Source: Paenibacillus sp. GP183 (GTDB lineage Bacteria; Bacillota; Bacilli; Paenibacillales; NBRC-103111). From it: DNA of 64,000 bases. The notes below the pieces were generated by a model. It saw only the letters and a list, made by a program, of their open reading frames with translations. It did no database searches and was not told the DNA's origin. Shown here piece after piece: positions 34,754 to 43,713 of this stretch. Position 1 is the stretch's first letter; each line of letters starts with the position of its first letter. A program made the position numbers and the translations under genes. The stretch is from positions 5,314,501-5,378,500 of the forward strand of contig NZ_FNSW01000001.1 in NCBI RefSeq assembly GCF_900104695.1, given 5' to 3'.

Positions 34754-36109
34754 TTGGAAAACACGGAGACTAAGACAGTGAAGGAAGAATTGTTGGAAAA
34801 AGACCGTAAATATGTCTGGCATCATATGTCCCCGCATAATGACAATCCAACCATATTTGTCTCTGGTGAAGGCAGCTGGATTACGGATGTGGACGGCAAG
34901 AGGTATTTGGATGGGATGTCAGGCCTATGGTGTGTAAATGTAGGCCACGGCCGTACGGAAATAGCCGAGAAGGCTTACGAGCAGATGAAGACGCTAGCCT
35001 ATTCGCTCCCGACACAATCGAACGAACCAGCTATCAGGCTTGCGGAGAAAATCAACGAATGGCTGGACGGCGAGTATCGTATATTTTTCTCCAATTCCGG
35101 TTCGGAAGCGAATGAAGTCGCTTTTAAAATCGTCAGGCAGTATTATCACCAGAAAGGTGAATCGACGCGTTATAAGTTCATTTCCAGGCATCGGGCTTAT
35201 CATGGAAATTCGATGGGGGCACTTGGAGCAACCGGACAAGCAAGCCGAAAGGTAAAATATGAACCGCTGGGTACTGGTTTCGTACATGTACCTCCTCCTT
35301 ATTGTTACCGCTGTCCCTTTGGGCAAACACTAGGAAGCTGTGCGTTTGAATGCGCCCAAATATATGAGGAGGTCATCAATTGGGAAGGTGCGGAATCGGT
35401 TGCGGGTGTCATTCTTGAGCCGGTGATTACCGGTGGAGGCATGATTGTTCCGCCGCCTGAATATCTCTCGATGGTTCGCGACATTTGCGATAAGTACGGA
35501 GTCATGCTGATCGTCGATGAAGTGATATGCGGAGCCGGGAGATCCGGACAACGGTTCGGCCATCAAAATTTCGGCGTCAAGCCAGATGTTGTGACAATGG
35601 CCAAAGGCTTGACCAGCGCTTATTCGCCGCTATCGGCGACTGCGGTTCGTGCAGAAATGTATGAAAGCTTCAAGGAGAAGGAAGCCACCTCCCATTTCCG
35701 GCACATCAACACATTCGCCGGCAATCCGGTATCCTGTGCAGTGGGACTGGAGAATATGAACATTTTGGAGCGTGAGGATTTGGTTCAGCGTTCCGCTTCA
35801 CTGGGTGAAGGGCTGCGTAAACGGTTTGAGGTTCTATCCGAACATCCGAACATTGGAGAAATTCGTTATTTTGGCTCGGCTTGCGGGATTGAGATGGTAG
35901 AAGATAGAGCGACAAAGGTGCCTGCAGCAGCAGAAAAAGTGTTGAGAATCATTCAGCTCTGCAAGCAAAAAGGACTCATAATCGGAAGGAATGGGGATAC
36001 GGTTCCCGGCTTCGCCAATGTTTTGACGTTAGCGCCTCCTTTTGTCACGACAGACAGTGAGCTTGATTTTATTGCCGAAGTGCTTGGGCAAGCCTTTGCC
36101 GAGTTGTAA
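34754..36109 (+). CDS. Class III aminotransferase (beta-alanine/beta-aminoisobutyrate type)
   Basis: A 451-residue PLP enzyme. The PLP lysine is Lys284 in TMAKGLTSAYSPL. Asp255 in MLIVDEV contacts the pyridine nitrogen, and SNSGSEANEVAFK at about 113-125 binds the phosphate. Four cysteines in CYRCPFGQTLGSCAFEC stand out. Omega-aminotransferases of this group convert beta-alanine, beta-aminoisobutyrate or similar amines to semialdehydes. In this operon it would act on the product of the carbamoylases. TTG 34754 has AGAGG 8 nt upstream. ATG 34748 is two codons earlier but only 2 nt from the same site. Confidence 0.9.
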   Translation: MENTETKTVKEELLEKDRKYVWHHMSPHNDNPTIFVSGEGSWITDVDGKRYLDGMSGLWCVNVGHGRTEIAEKAYEQMKTLAYSLPTQSNEPAIRLAEKINEWLDGEYRIFFSNSGSEANEVAFKIVRQYYHQKGESTRYKFISRHRAYHGNSMGALGATGQASRKVKYEPLGTGFVHVPPPYCYRCPFGQTLGSCAFECAQIYEEVINWEGAESVAGVILEPVITGGGMIVPPPEYLSMVRDICDKYGVMLIVDEVICGAGRSGQRFGHQNFGVKPDVVTMAKGLTSAYSPLSATAVRAEMYESFKEKEATSHFRHINTFAGNPVSCAVGLENMNILEREDLVQRSASLGEGLRKRFEVLSEHPNIGEIRYFGSACGIEMVEDRATKVPAAAEKVLRIIQLCKQKGLIIGRNGDTVPGFANVLTLAPPFVTTDSELDFIAEVLGQAFAEL

Positions 36110-36200
36110 ACAAATCTTGATGACCAAAGCCTGTGACCGTTCCGGGGCCATGGGCCTTTTTTGTTTTCTCAATACATTAAGCGAAAAGGAGCTGACAGAT

Positions 36201-37475
36201 ATGAATTCGTTATCTGTTTCTATCAATAGCACACGTTTACAAGAACGCATTCAGACGCTTTCACAGATCGGGCGCATCGGCGAAACGGGTGTTTGCCGCC
36301 TTGCGCTCTCCAAGGAAGATTATGAAGGTGTGATGCTGGTCAAATCGTGGATGGAAGAGATTGGTCTTAAGGCTAAATTGGATGATTTCGGCAATTTAAT
36401 CGGACGATGGGAAGGAAGCCATCCGGAGGCGCCGGTCCTTATGCTCGGTTCCCACATTGATTCTCAGCCTTACGGCGGCAGATTTGACGGTGCTATTGGC
36501 GTTCTTGGAGCAATCGAAGCGGTTCAAACCTTGATGGAACAGAAGATAACTCCAGCAATACCCATAGAAGTTATTGCTTTCTGTGATGAGGAGGGAAGCC
36601 GATTTAACAAAGGCTTATTCGGTTCAAGAGGCATAATCGGGAAGCTGGAGGAGGGGGAGCTGGAGCGTGCTGATAAAAACGGTATTACCCGCAGGCAAGC
36701 ACTATTGGATTTCGGATGCGATCCGGAGCGATTCGAAAGCTCTCGCTATCCAGAAGGCGGTATAGCCGCTTACCTTGAACTGCATATTGAGCAAGGTCCC
36801 GTTCTTGAAGCAAAAGGTTCGCCAATCGGCATTGTTACCGGCATCTCGGGGCCTTTATGGCTGACTGTAGAAATGACGGGAGTTGCGGGTCATACGGGGT
36901 CTGTTCCGATGAATATGCGCCAGGATGCGCTCGTCGGAGCCGCCAAAGTCATCATCGCGCTGAACGAATTAGCCCGAAGCGAGCCGGGCGCTCCCACTGT
37001 CGGAACTGTTGGTTCATTGTCGGTTTTCCCTGATTCAATCAACATCATTCCGGAGAAAGTCAGCTTCACGGTTGATCTGCGCGATATCGATTTGAACCGT
37101 CGCCATCGTCTGGAGAAGCGGCTAATGAAGGCTTTGGCGGACACATCTGAAGAACATGGCCTCAGCTATACGGTTAGAGAAGATACAAACAGTGAGCCGC
37201 GCTACTGCGCCGATTGGATAAAAGAGATTATGAGAGACAAGGCCTCTTCTTTGGGAATACCCGTTCCGGAGCTGATGAGCGGTCCTTTTCACGATGCGCT
37301 CGTGATGTCTTACGTGTGCGATTACGGGATGATTTTCGTTCGAAGCCGGGACGGCATCAGTCACAATCCCAAAGAATACTCATCTATAGAGGATATTTCA
37401 CTAGGAACTGATCTTTTATATCAAACCGTTAGTCAGCTCTTATCCGAAACGCAATGGGAGGGAGCCCATGAGTAA
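36201..37475 (+). CDS. M20-family N-carbamoyl amino acid amidohydrolase
   Basis: A 424-residue Zn-dependent hydantoinase/carbamoylase-family amidase (peptidase M20 fold). Metal ligands are visible in LGSHIDSQPYGGRFDGAIGV (His and Asp), FCDEEGSRF (the Glu pair) and YLELHIEQGPVLE (His); a late His is in MSGPFHDALVMS. The family covers beta-ureidopropionases of the bacterial type, L-N-carbamoylases and allantoate amidohydrolases. Here it should release beta-alanine or beta-aminoisobutyrate plus CO2 and NH3. A second, unrelated carbamoylase follows directly. AAAAGGAG lies 9 nt before ATG 36201. Upstream in-frame codons overlap the aminotransferase end and look non-coding. Confidence 0.9.
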   Translation: MNSLSVSINSTRLQERIQTLSQIGRIGETGVCRLALSKEDYEGVMLVKSWMEEIGLKAKLDDFGNLIGRWEGSHPEAPVLMLGSHIDSQPYGGRFDGAIGVLGAIEAVQTLMEQKITPAIPIEVIAFCDEEGSRFNKGLFGSRGIIGKLEEGELERADKNGITRRQALLDFGCDPERFESSRYPEGGIAAYLELHIEQGPVLEAKGSPIGIVTGISGPLWLTVEMTGVAGHTGSVPMNMRQDALVGAAKVIIALNELARSEPGAPTVGTVGSLSVFPDSINIIPEKVSFTVDLRDIDLNRRHRLEKRLMKALADTSEEHGLSYTVREDTNSEPRYCADWIKEIMRDKASSLGIPVPELMSGPFHDALVMSYVCDYGMIFVRSRDGISHNPKEYSSIEDISLGTDLLYQTVSQLLSETQWEGAHE

Positions 37476-38349
37476 CGTTAGCATTGGCTTGATCCAGGCC
37501 AAACACGAAGTACATGGCGATGAACCCATTGAGGTGCATAAACAGGCCGCTATAGAAAAGCATCTCAGGCTCGTTCGGGAAGCAGCGAGTAAAGGGGCGC
37601 AAATTATCGGCTTGCAGGAAATTTTTTACGGGCCTTATTTCTGCACCGAGCAGAAGACTAAATGGTATGACGCTGCAGAAGAAATTCCTAACGGTCCTAC
37701 GACCCAGCTGTTTCAGGAGCTCGCTCGCGAGCTCGGTATCGTCATCATCTTGCCTATTTATGAAAAAGAAGGCATCGCCTCATATTACAATACGGCAGCT
37801 GTGATCGATGCCGATGGAAGCTATCTCGGGAAATACCGGAAGCATCATATTCCCCAGGTGGCGGCAGGTAATGAAGGCTGTGGATTTTGGGAGAAGTATT
37901 ATTTCAAACCGGGAAATATGGGGTATCCAGTATTTGACACGGCGTTTGCCAAGGTTGGGGTATACATTTGCTACGATCGGCATTTTCCTGAAGGTGCAAG
38001 AGTGCTCGGTCTGGGCGGGGCGGAAATTGTTTTCAATCCGTCGGCGACGGTAGCGGGTACTTCGGAATATTTGTGGAAGCTGGAGCAGCCGGGGCATGCC
38101 GTCGCCAACGGATATTATGTTGCTGCGATCAACCGCGTCGGGGTCGAGGCGCCTTGGAATATGGGCGAGTTTTACGGCCAATCGTACCTGGTCAATCCGC
38201 GGGGTTCGATTGTGGCGATCGGGAGCCGTGACCAAGATGAAGTCATCCTAGGCAGTATGGATAGTAAGCTCATCCGCGAGGTCCGCGACATCTGGCAGTT
38301 TTATCGTGACCGACGGCCTGAGACGTATAAACAGCTCACTGGCTTGTAG
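37468..38349 (+). CDS. Nitrilase-superfamily N-carbamoyl-beta-alanine amidohydrolase
   Basis: A 293-residue carbon-nitrogen hydrolase. The catalytic triad is Glu51 in GLQEIFYGPYFC, Lys125 in YRKHHIP and Cys168 in VYICYDRHFPE. The EIFYGPYFC and HHIPQV blocks resemble beta-ureidopropionases and N-carbamoylputrescine amidases. It overlaps the M20 carbamoylase by 8 bp, so the two are translationally coupled. Having both carbamoylase types side by side is unusual. They may split the work between uracil- and thymine-derived substrates or between enantiomers. The ribosome binding site lies within the preceding gene (GGGAGG). Confidence 0.9.
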   Translation: MSNVSIGLIQAKHEVHGDEPIEVHKQAAIEKHLRLVREAASKGAQIIGLQEIFYGPYFCTEQKTKWYDAAEEIPNGPTTQLFQELARELGIVIILPIYEKEGIASYYNTAAVIDADGSYLGKYRKHHIPQVAAGNEGCGFWEKYYFKPGNMGYPVFDTAFAKVGVYICYDRHFPEGARVLGLGGAEIVFNPSATVAGTSEYLWKLEQPGHAVANGYYVAAINRVGVEAPWNMGEFYGQSYLVNPRGSIVAIGSRDQDEVILGSMDSKLIREVRDIWQFYRDRRPETYKQLTGL

Positions 38350-38391
38350 TCGTCGATTTGGCAGGATCAACTACAAACGAGGAGGATGAAG

Positions 38392-39750
38392 ATGAGCAGC
38401 TCATTTATATCCATCGAAGAAATGAAACGAAATTTTGCTGAAATCAAGCCTGGTCTGAGACCGAAAGAAGCGCAGGAAGAGTCGAATCGCTGCTTATATT
38501 GCTACGATGCGCCTTGTATCACTGCTTGTCCTACAGGAATCAACATTCCCTCGTTTATCAAAAGTATTGCCACCGATAATATCAAGGGAGCTGCAAGAAC
38601 GATCATGGATGCCAATCCGATGGGCGCGAGCTGTTCGCGCGTTTGTCCAACGGTTGAGCTTTGTGAAGGAGCTTGCGTGCTGAACCATGTTTCGAAACCG
38701 ATCATGATCGGTGATTTGCAGCGGTATGCTACGGATTGGGCAATCCGCAACGAGCAGCTGCTCTTTAAAGCCGGCGCCAGAAACGGCAAAACAGTTGCGG
38801 TTATCGGCGGGGGACCAGCAGGTCTATCGGCGGCGCGTGAGCTCGCCAGATTCGGCTTTGAGGTTACAATCTTTGATGCAAAGCCGCTAGCCGGAGGGTT
38901 GAATACGTTTGGAATCGTATCGTTCCGACTGCCACAGGAGGTCGCACTTTGGGAAGTGGAACAGGTCAGAAAGCTTGGCGTCGATATTCGTACGGGCGTG
39001 AAGATCGGAGAGGATATCTCCGCGCAAGAACTGCTGGAGAAACACGATGCCGTCGTGCTGGCTGTCGGAATGTCCCGCGTGCCAATGCTCGGGATTGAGG
39101 GAGAAGAGCTTAACGGAGTTTATGATGCGATTGATCTCGTTGAGTCGACGAAAACCGGCATGACCGGCGAACTGGCCGGAAAACGGGTCGCCATAATCGG
39201 GGCAGGGAACACGGCGATAGATGCCGCAACCTGTTCAGTAAGACTTGGCTCGCAAAATGTGAAAATGCTTTACCGGAGAACTCGGGACGAAATGACCGCA
39301 TATGACTTTGAATACGAGTTTGCCAAGCAGGATGGGGTCGAATTCCGCTGGCTTACCGCGCCGAGACGGATTATCGGCAATGCTGAAGGCCGTGTCATCG
39401 GCCTGGAATGCGTACGCATGAGACTTGAGGAATCGACGGCCGGGCGTCCAAAGCCGGTTGCCATTGAAGGCTCCGAGTATACGTTGGAGGTGGAGGCTGT
39501 CGTTAAAGCGATCGGGCAAACGCGTCATTTGGATCTGATCGATTCGCTGCAGATTGAGCACCACAGAGGTGTAGTCAAGATAGATTCAGAAACGTTCCAA
39601 ACCTCGAATCCACAAATTTATGCTGCTGGAGACGTAATATTCGGTGATGGACAAGGTGAAGCGATGGTCGTTTCGGCGGCCCAGCAGGGCAAGCTTGCGG
39701 CCTATGCCATCTACAAACAATTGGTTCAGGCAATAAGTGAAACGGCATAA
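38392..39750 (+). CDS. preT: NAD-dependent dihydropyrimidine dehydrogenase, subunit PreT
   Basis: A 452-residue flavoprotein related to the small subunit of glutamate synthase. The N-terminal Fe-S region has CLYCYDAPCITACPTG and CSRVCPTVELCEGAC. The FAD motif is GGGPAGLSAARELA near residue 135, and the NAD motif GAGNTAIDAA is near 270. A final FAD contact is YAAGDVIFGDGQ. PreT passes electrons from NADH to PreA for reduction of uracil and thymine. It is often mis-annotated as a glutamate synthase subunit. ATG 38392 is 6 nt after GAGGAGG; ATG 38386 directly abuts that site and is less likely. preA starts 41 bp downstream. Confidence 0.93.
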   Translation: MSSSFISIEEMKRNFAEIKPGLRPKEAQEESNRCLYCYDAPCITACPTGINIPSFIKSIATDNIKGAARTIMDANPMGASCSRVCPTVELCEGACVLNHVSKPIMIGDLQRYATDWAIRNEQLLFKAGARNGKTVAVIGGGPAGLSAARELARFGFEVTIFDAKPLAGGLNTFGIVSFRLPQEVALWEVEQVRKLGVDIRTGVKIGEDISAQELLEKHDAVVLAVGMSRVPMLGIEGEELNGVYDAIDLVESTKTGMTGELAGKRVAIIGAGNTAIDAATCSVRLGSQNVKMLYRRTRDEMTAYDFEYEFAKQDGVEFRWLTAPRRIIGNAEGRVIGLECVRMRLEESTAGRPKPVAIEGSEYTLEVEAVVKAIGQTRHLDLIDSLQIEHHRGVVKIDSETFQTSNPQIYAAGDVIFGDGQGEAMVVSAAQQGKLAAYAIYKQLVQAISETA

Positions 39751-39791
39751 AGATCTATGTTTGATATTATCTAAGTGCAGGGGGAATCCTT

Positions 39792-41090
39792 ATGGCTGAC
39801 TTGCGCATTAATTTAGCTGGCATCACTGCTCCGAACCCTTTTTGGCTTGCATCAGCACCTCCCACTAATACAGGATATCAAGTACAGCGTGCCTTTGAGG
39901 CCGGTTGGGGAGGAGCCGTTTGGAAAACGCTCGGCGACCCGATTATCAATACGTCTTCCCGTTTTGCTGCCATTCATTTTAACGGCCAGCGTGTGGCTGG
40001 ATTTAACAATATTGAGCTGATCACGGATCGGCCGCTTGAGGTCAATCTGAAAGAAATCTATGAAACCAAAAAACTGTTCCCTCACCATGCCTTGGTTATT
40101 TCCCTTATGGTTGAACCCAAACGGGAAAAATGGCATGAAATTGTAAAGAAAGTGGAAGCTGTCGGCGTAGACGGGCTGGAGCTGAATTTCGGCTGTCCGC
40201 ATGGCATGGCTGAGCGTGGGATGGGCTCGGCCTCCGGTCAGCAGCCGGATTTGGTGGAAGCCCAGACGATGTGGGCCAAAGAGGTAGCGACCACACCGGT
40301 CATTGTCAAATTAACGCCTAACATCACGGACATTACCGCAACGGCCAGAGCTGCTGTCAGAGGCGGAGCAGACGCGATTTCGCTGATTAATACGATCAAT
40401 TCGTTGGCCGGTGTCGATATAGACACTTGGAACACAATCCCGCATGTAGCCGGAAAAGGGGCGCACGGCGGTTACTGCGGTCCTGCCGTGAAACCGATTG
40501 CGCTGAACATGGTTGCCGAATGTGCCAGAGATCCGCTTGTGGGCGTTCCAATTTCCGGGATCGGCGGAATATCCAACTGGAAGGATGCTGTCGAGTTTAT
40601 GTTGATGGGCTCGGCTGGCGTGCAAATTTGTACGGCGGCGATGCACCATGGCTTTCGAATCGTTGAAGAAATGATCTCCGGTTTGAATGATTATCTTGAC
40701 GAAAAAGGCATAGCGAGTGTGAATGAACTGGTTGGCCGCTCCGTGGAACGATACACCAATTGGGGAGATTTGGATCTGAACTATAAAGTCGTGGCCCGTA
40801 TCAATACCGATACCTGCATTAACTGCAACAAATGCCATATTGCCTGCGAGGATACGGCGCACCAATGCATAGAGCAGAAAACCGATGCGAACGGAAGGTC
40901 TTATCTTGAGGTAAGGGAAGAGGATTGTGTCGGCTGCAACCTCTGTTCGATCGTCTGTCCGGTAGATGGCGTGATCGACATGGTGGAGCTGCCTTCCACG
41001 GAAATGCCGCTAACCTGGAACCAGCGACAGCAGGCTCTGGCTAAGCTAGGAGTTAGCACGAATTCCAGCTCGAAAGAGGCTGTGTCATGA
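39792..41090 (+). CDS. preA: NAD-dependent dihydropyrimidine dehydrogenase, subunit PreA
   Basis: A 432-residue FMN protein with a dihydroorotate-dehydrogenase-like barrel (residues 1 to about 320) and a C-terminal 2x[4Fe-4S] ferredoxin domain with CINCNKCHIAC and CVGCNLCSIVCP. Barrel landmarks are PFWLASAPPTNTGYQVQRAF at the N-terminus, LELNFGCPHGM with the substrate-contact Asn, and ISGIGGISNW at the phosphate site. With PreT it reduces uracil and thymine to the 5,6-dihydro forms, the first step of the pathway encoded by this operon. GGGGG at 39780-39784 is the ribosome binding site. Confidence 0.94.
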   Translation: MADLRINLAGITAPNPFWLASAPPTNTGYQVQRAFEAGWGGAVWKTLGDPIINTSSRFAAIHFNGQRVAGFNNIELITDRPLEVNLKEIYETKKLFPHHALVISLMVEPKREKWHEIVKKVEAVGVDGLELNFGCPHGMAERGMGSASGQQPDLVEAQTMWAKEVATTPVIVKLTPNITDITATARAAVRGGADAISLINTINSLAGVDIDTWNTIPHVAGKGAHGGYCGPAVKPIALNMVAECARDPLVGVPISGIGGISNWKDAVEFMLMGSAGVQICTAAMHHGFRIVEEMISGLNDYLDEKGIASVNELVGRSVERYTNWGDLDLNYKVVARINTDTCINCNKCHIACEDTAHQCIEQKTDANGRSYLEVREEDCVGCNLCSIVCPVDGVIDMVELPSTEMPLTWNQRQQALAKLGVSTNSSSKEAVS

Positions 41091-41123
41091 TGGCCAAGCT
41101 CATGGAGAAGGGAGCAGATATGC

Positions 41124-41336
41124 ATGTCTTTTTATAGTGATGTGCTGGAAGAAAAGAACAAACTCGATCACTGTTTGCAACAAGGCTTCGTCATCCATGC
41201 AGTAAGAGAAGACTTAAGCGGGGCATGGTTAGAGCTTAAGACTTCCGATGATACTCAAGTCACCCTGCACATCCTTACAGCGGAGGCACGGATTCATCTT
41301 TCGAACCAACTGCTGAAGCAAATGCGAAATGCTTAA
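41124..41336 (+). CDS. Small protein of unknown function at the end of the pyrimidine operon
   Basis: A 70-residue protein I do not recognise. It starts 33 bp after preA, in the same direction, with GAAGGGAG 10 nt ahead of the ATG. The sequence is charged and soluble (YSDVLEEKNKLDHCLQQGFV, WLELKTSDDTQVTLHILTAE) with a predicted strand-rich centre and a C-terminal helix. No cysteine pair, signal peptide or membrane helix is present. Co-transcription with preTA suggests an accessory role, but that is inference. No clear terminator follows before the convergent ChbG-like gene. Confidence 0.6.
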   Translation: MSFYSDVLEEKNKLDHCLQQGFVIHAVREDLSGAWLELKTSDDTQVTLHILTAEARIHLSNQLLKQMRNA

Positions 41337-41425
41337 ATCAAGTGTTAGATGGTCGTCTCACAACAGGAATGTTAAAGTTGTTAAGTAAAATTCACATCAA
41401 GAAACCAAAAATAGCAAGTTGTCAC

Positions 41426-42337
41426 TCACTTTGGGAAGATCAGTTTGAATAACGCCATGGCAGACTTCCATCTCGATCTTCTTAAATGCTGTTGAACATA
41501 ACGATAATCGGTCAATGTTACCTTGGCATCGCGAAGCGCGTAGGTAAAATCCTCATCCAGCATCAGCTTGTATTCCCAAACCCTTTTCTCCCAGGAAGGA
41601 ATTAATCTTTGCATCGTTTCATCCTCCATGCCTGGATGGATATAAGTCTCGGTTACACCCTCCGGAAGATCGTAAATCTTTTCTATCAGCGATAGTTTGA
41701 AGCTGCGGTACGTTTCGCCCTCTTCGATGTAATAAGGATGAGACAGCAGATAGTCGGGTATGCCGACTCCGAGTATATCCGCGAGCACCACTACTTTCTC
41801 GAGAGCTTCTTTCGCATTAGTAAGAGACTCGAGAAACTTATCCTTATATATGTAGCGGAAAAGCCGAAACGGCAGTCCCCTCATCGAGCACTGCCAAAGT
41901 ACGAAGGGAAGGTAACTGCGTCCCGTTGCGATTCCATAAAGACTGCCCATATGATTATCAACATGGGTAAGGTGGAGACCGGCTTGTTTCGCAGCTTGAA
42001 ACTGGGCCAGTATTTCCGATTTTACCGATCTGGGATCAGCTTTCTTCTCGAAATCGAGGACGGTCATATGCATATATCCGCTCTCATCATGAAGTGACGA
42101 ATGTCCGGTCAAGCTCTTCCAACGAAAGCCGGCAAATTCACTGGTTAGGGTGAGATGAAGGCCAATGTTCACGATTCCTTTACGCCGCACCCAAGCGGTA
42201 GCTTCTTGAAAAGCAGGGGCAGGCGGCATGATCGTTGCTGAAGATACCTTGCCTTCTTCAAGCAAATGCATGATAGCCTTGTTAGCCGCGTGGCTTTGCC
42301 CAAAGTCATCGCAATTCATGATCAGATATTTATCCAT
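41426..42337 (-). CDS. ChbG/HpnK (YdjC) family carbohydrate deacetylase
   Basis: A 303-residue YdjC-fold protein. The metal-binding opening is YLIMNCDDFGQSHAANKAI (Asp-Asp), followed by NIGLHLTLTSEF (His) and LTHVDNHMGSLYG (His). ChbG removes acetyl groups from chito-oligosaccharides and HpnK acts on hopanoid precursors. The protein is cytoplasmic and overlaps the GPH symporter gene by 8 bp, so the pair probably imports and deacetylates an N-acetylated sugar. A perfect-consensus cre upstream of the pair supports a catabolic role. The exact sugar is not deducible. Confidence 0.85.
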   Translation of the reverse strand: MDKYLIMNCDDFGQSHAANKAIMHLLEEGKVSSATIMPPAPAFQEATAWVRRKGIVNIGLHLTLTSEFAGFRWKSLTGHSSLHDESGYMHMTVLDFEKKADPRSVKSEILAQFQAAKQAGLHLTHVDNHMGSLYGIATGRSYLPFVLWQCSMRGLPFRLFRYIYKDKFLESLTNAKEALEKVVVLADILGVGIPDYLLSHPYYIEEGETYRSFKLSLIEKIYDLPEGVTETYIHPGMEDETMQRLIPSWEKRVWEYKLMLDEDFTYALRDAKVTLTDYRYVQQHLRRSRWKSAMALFKLIFPK

Positions 42338-43655
42338 GATGTTCCACTCCGGAATCGCTCATCATATCGTTGGTTACATGATTTTCATTCGAAACCTTCT
42401 TGAGAAAGAGCGAGATGAGGAAGGAAATCAGCAGCAGGCAGAATGGCACCGCACTGATCAAGTATTTGAAGGTGGCTTCCGGATTAGAGCCCGGATGTTC
42501 TCCGCTGACATAGCCAAATATCATGCCGACAATCCAGAAAGCCAGAGCGGAGATAAGTCCGCTGGACCGTGTGATAAATCCGGCGACGGCTGTGTATATA
42601 CCTTCCCTTCTGCGCCCTGTTTTCTGAGCATCGAGATCAATGATTTGCCCGCTCAGCACTGCAGGTGTAACGAGGAAACCTGATAAGCCGAAACCGGCCA
42701 TGACTCCTGCCGCGATGCCGCTGCCAAGTCCCTGGGCAAACCATAAGGGTACAACCGACAGGCTGTAGACAGCCAGTGCAAGACGCCAACTTGTAACACC
42801 GCCGAGTTTTCGTACGATCAAATACCAAACCGCAACAAGCGGAATCACCGATACGAAAATGGATGCAAGCAGGAGTGAAACCTGGGTCTCCGGAATCTTC
42901 AACACGTATTTGGCATAGAACGGTATCATGGAGCTTAGCAAACCATTCACAGTTTGAGCAAAAGAGTTGGCAATGTTAAAAATCCAGAATTGCTTGTTCT
43001 TTAGCGTTTCCCGGAATGCCTCTATAATCCCAAGCGGTACTTCCTGCTGTGCTTCTTCCTTTTCCTTTACATGGGCCATACATATCCACATAAATACGGC
43101 AAAGACCAGCGCATAAATAAGCGCCATATTTCGGTATCCGTAAGCGGCAAATATGATCGGAGTCAGTGCAGAGCCAATGAGAATCGCCACAATTTGAAAA
43201 CCTTGTTGGACCGCTGACGCCTTGGCGCGGATTCTGTCCCCCCTGAATAACTCCGGAAATAGTGCTCCGTAATTCACCCATAGAACAGTAGTTACAGTCT
43301 CAAAAAGAATTAGCGCAGTAAGAAACCAAATGAAGAGATTATTGCCTTCCATGCCCTCAGGCACGGCAAACACCATAATAAACGTCAAGATAAACAGCGG
43401 CATTGCGGCATAGATCCAAGGCTTGCGCCTTCCCCATCGTGTCCTTGTATTATCGGACAAATAACCGAAGATGGGCTGGTCTACAGCATCCCAAATCAAA
43501 TAAATGGTCCGGGCAAGAGTGGCGAGACCGACTCCAAGTCCTAGCTTTTCCACATAATAATAGCTGTAGAACGCACTGAACGCCTGCACGGGTATCATCA
43601 TGGCCAGCATCCCGAGTGCATAGGTTAGCGGGGAATTCAGAAGCTTTTTTGTCAT
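42330..43655 (-). CDS. GPH-family glycoside/cation symporter (MFS)
   Basis: A 441-residue transporter with 12 predicted membrane helices, of the glycoside-pentoside-hexuronide family (MelB/YicJ relatives). Typical motifs are LIWDAVDQPIFGYLSDNTRT between helices 2 and 3, with WGRRKPWI after it, and FPELFRGDRIRAKASAVQQG after helix 4. It imports a disaccharide or glycoside with Na+ or H+. The gene is first in a two-gene operon with the ChbG-like deacetylase. ATG 43655 (MTKKLLNSP) is chosen with GGAGG upstream; a GTG six codons earlier lies on the binding site itself. Confidence 0.88.
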   Translation of the reverse strand: MTKKLLNSPLTYALGMLAMMIPVQAFSAFYSYYYVEKLGLGVGLATLARTIYLIWDAVDQPIFGYLSDNTRTRWGRRKPWIYAAMPLFILTFIMVFAVPEGMEGNNLFIWFLTALILFETVTTVLWVNYGALFPELFRGDRIRAKASAVQQGFQIVAILIGSALTPIIFAAYGYRNMALIYALVFAVFMWICMAHVKEKEEAQQEVPLGIIEAFRETLKNKQFWIFNIANSFAQTVNGLLSSMIPFYAKYVLKIPETQVSLLLASIFVSVIPLVAVWYLIVRKLGGVTSWRLALAVYSLSVVPLWFAQGLGSGIAAGVMAGFGLSGFLVTPAVLSGQIIDLDAQKTGRRREGIYTAVAGFITRSSGLISALAFWIVGMIFGYVSGEHPGSNPEATFKYLISAVPFCLLLISFLISLFLKKVSNENHVTNDMMSDSGVEHHG

Positions 43656-43713
43656 TTGATCTTCTTCCTCCACACAGCATTTCTTCCCGCAACCACATGT
43701 TTTGTGCGATTAT

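Noticed and set aside
36110-36200. Terminator at GGGCCTTTTTTG after the aminotransferase
   Set aside because: Only a 4-bp GGCC stem could be formed, and the operon clearly continues in the same direction.
38392-41090. Glutamate synthase subunit plus dihydroorotate dehydrogenase
   Set aside because: The pair sits with dihydropyrimidinase and carbamoylases, and the second protein has the C-terminal double ferredoxin domain of PreA, so PreT/PreA is the better reading.
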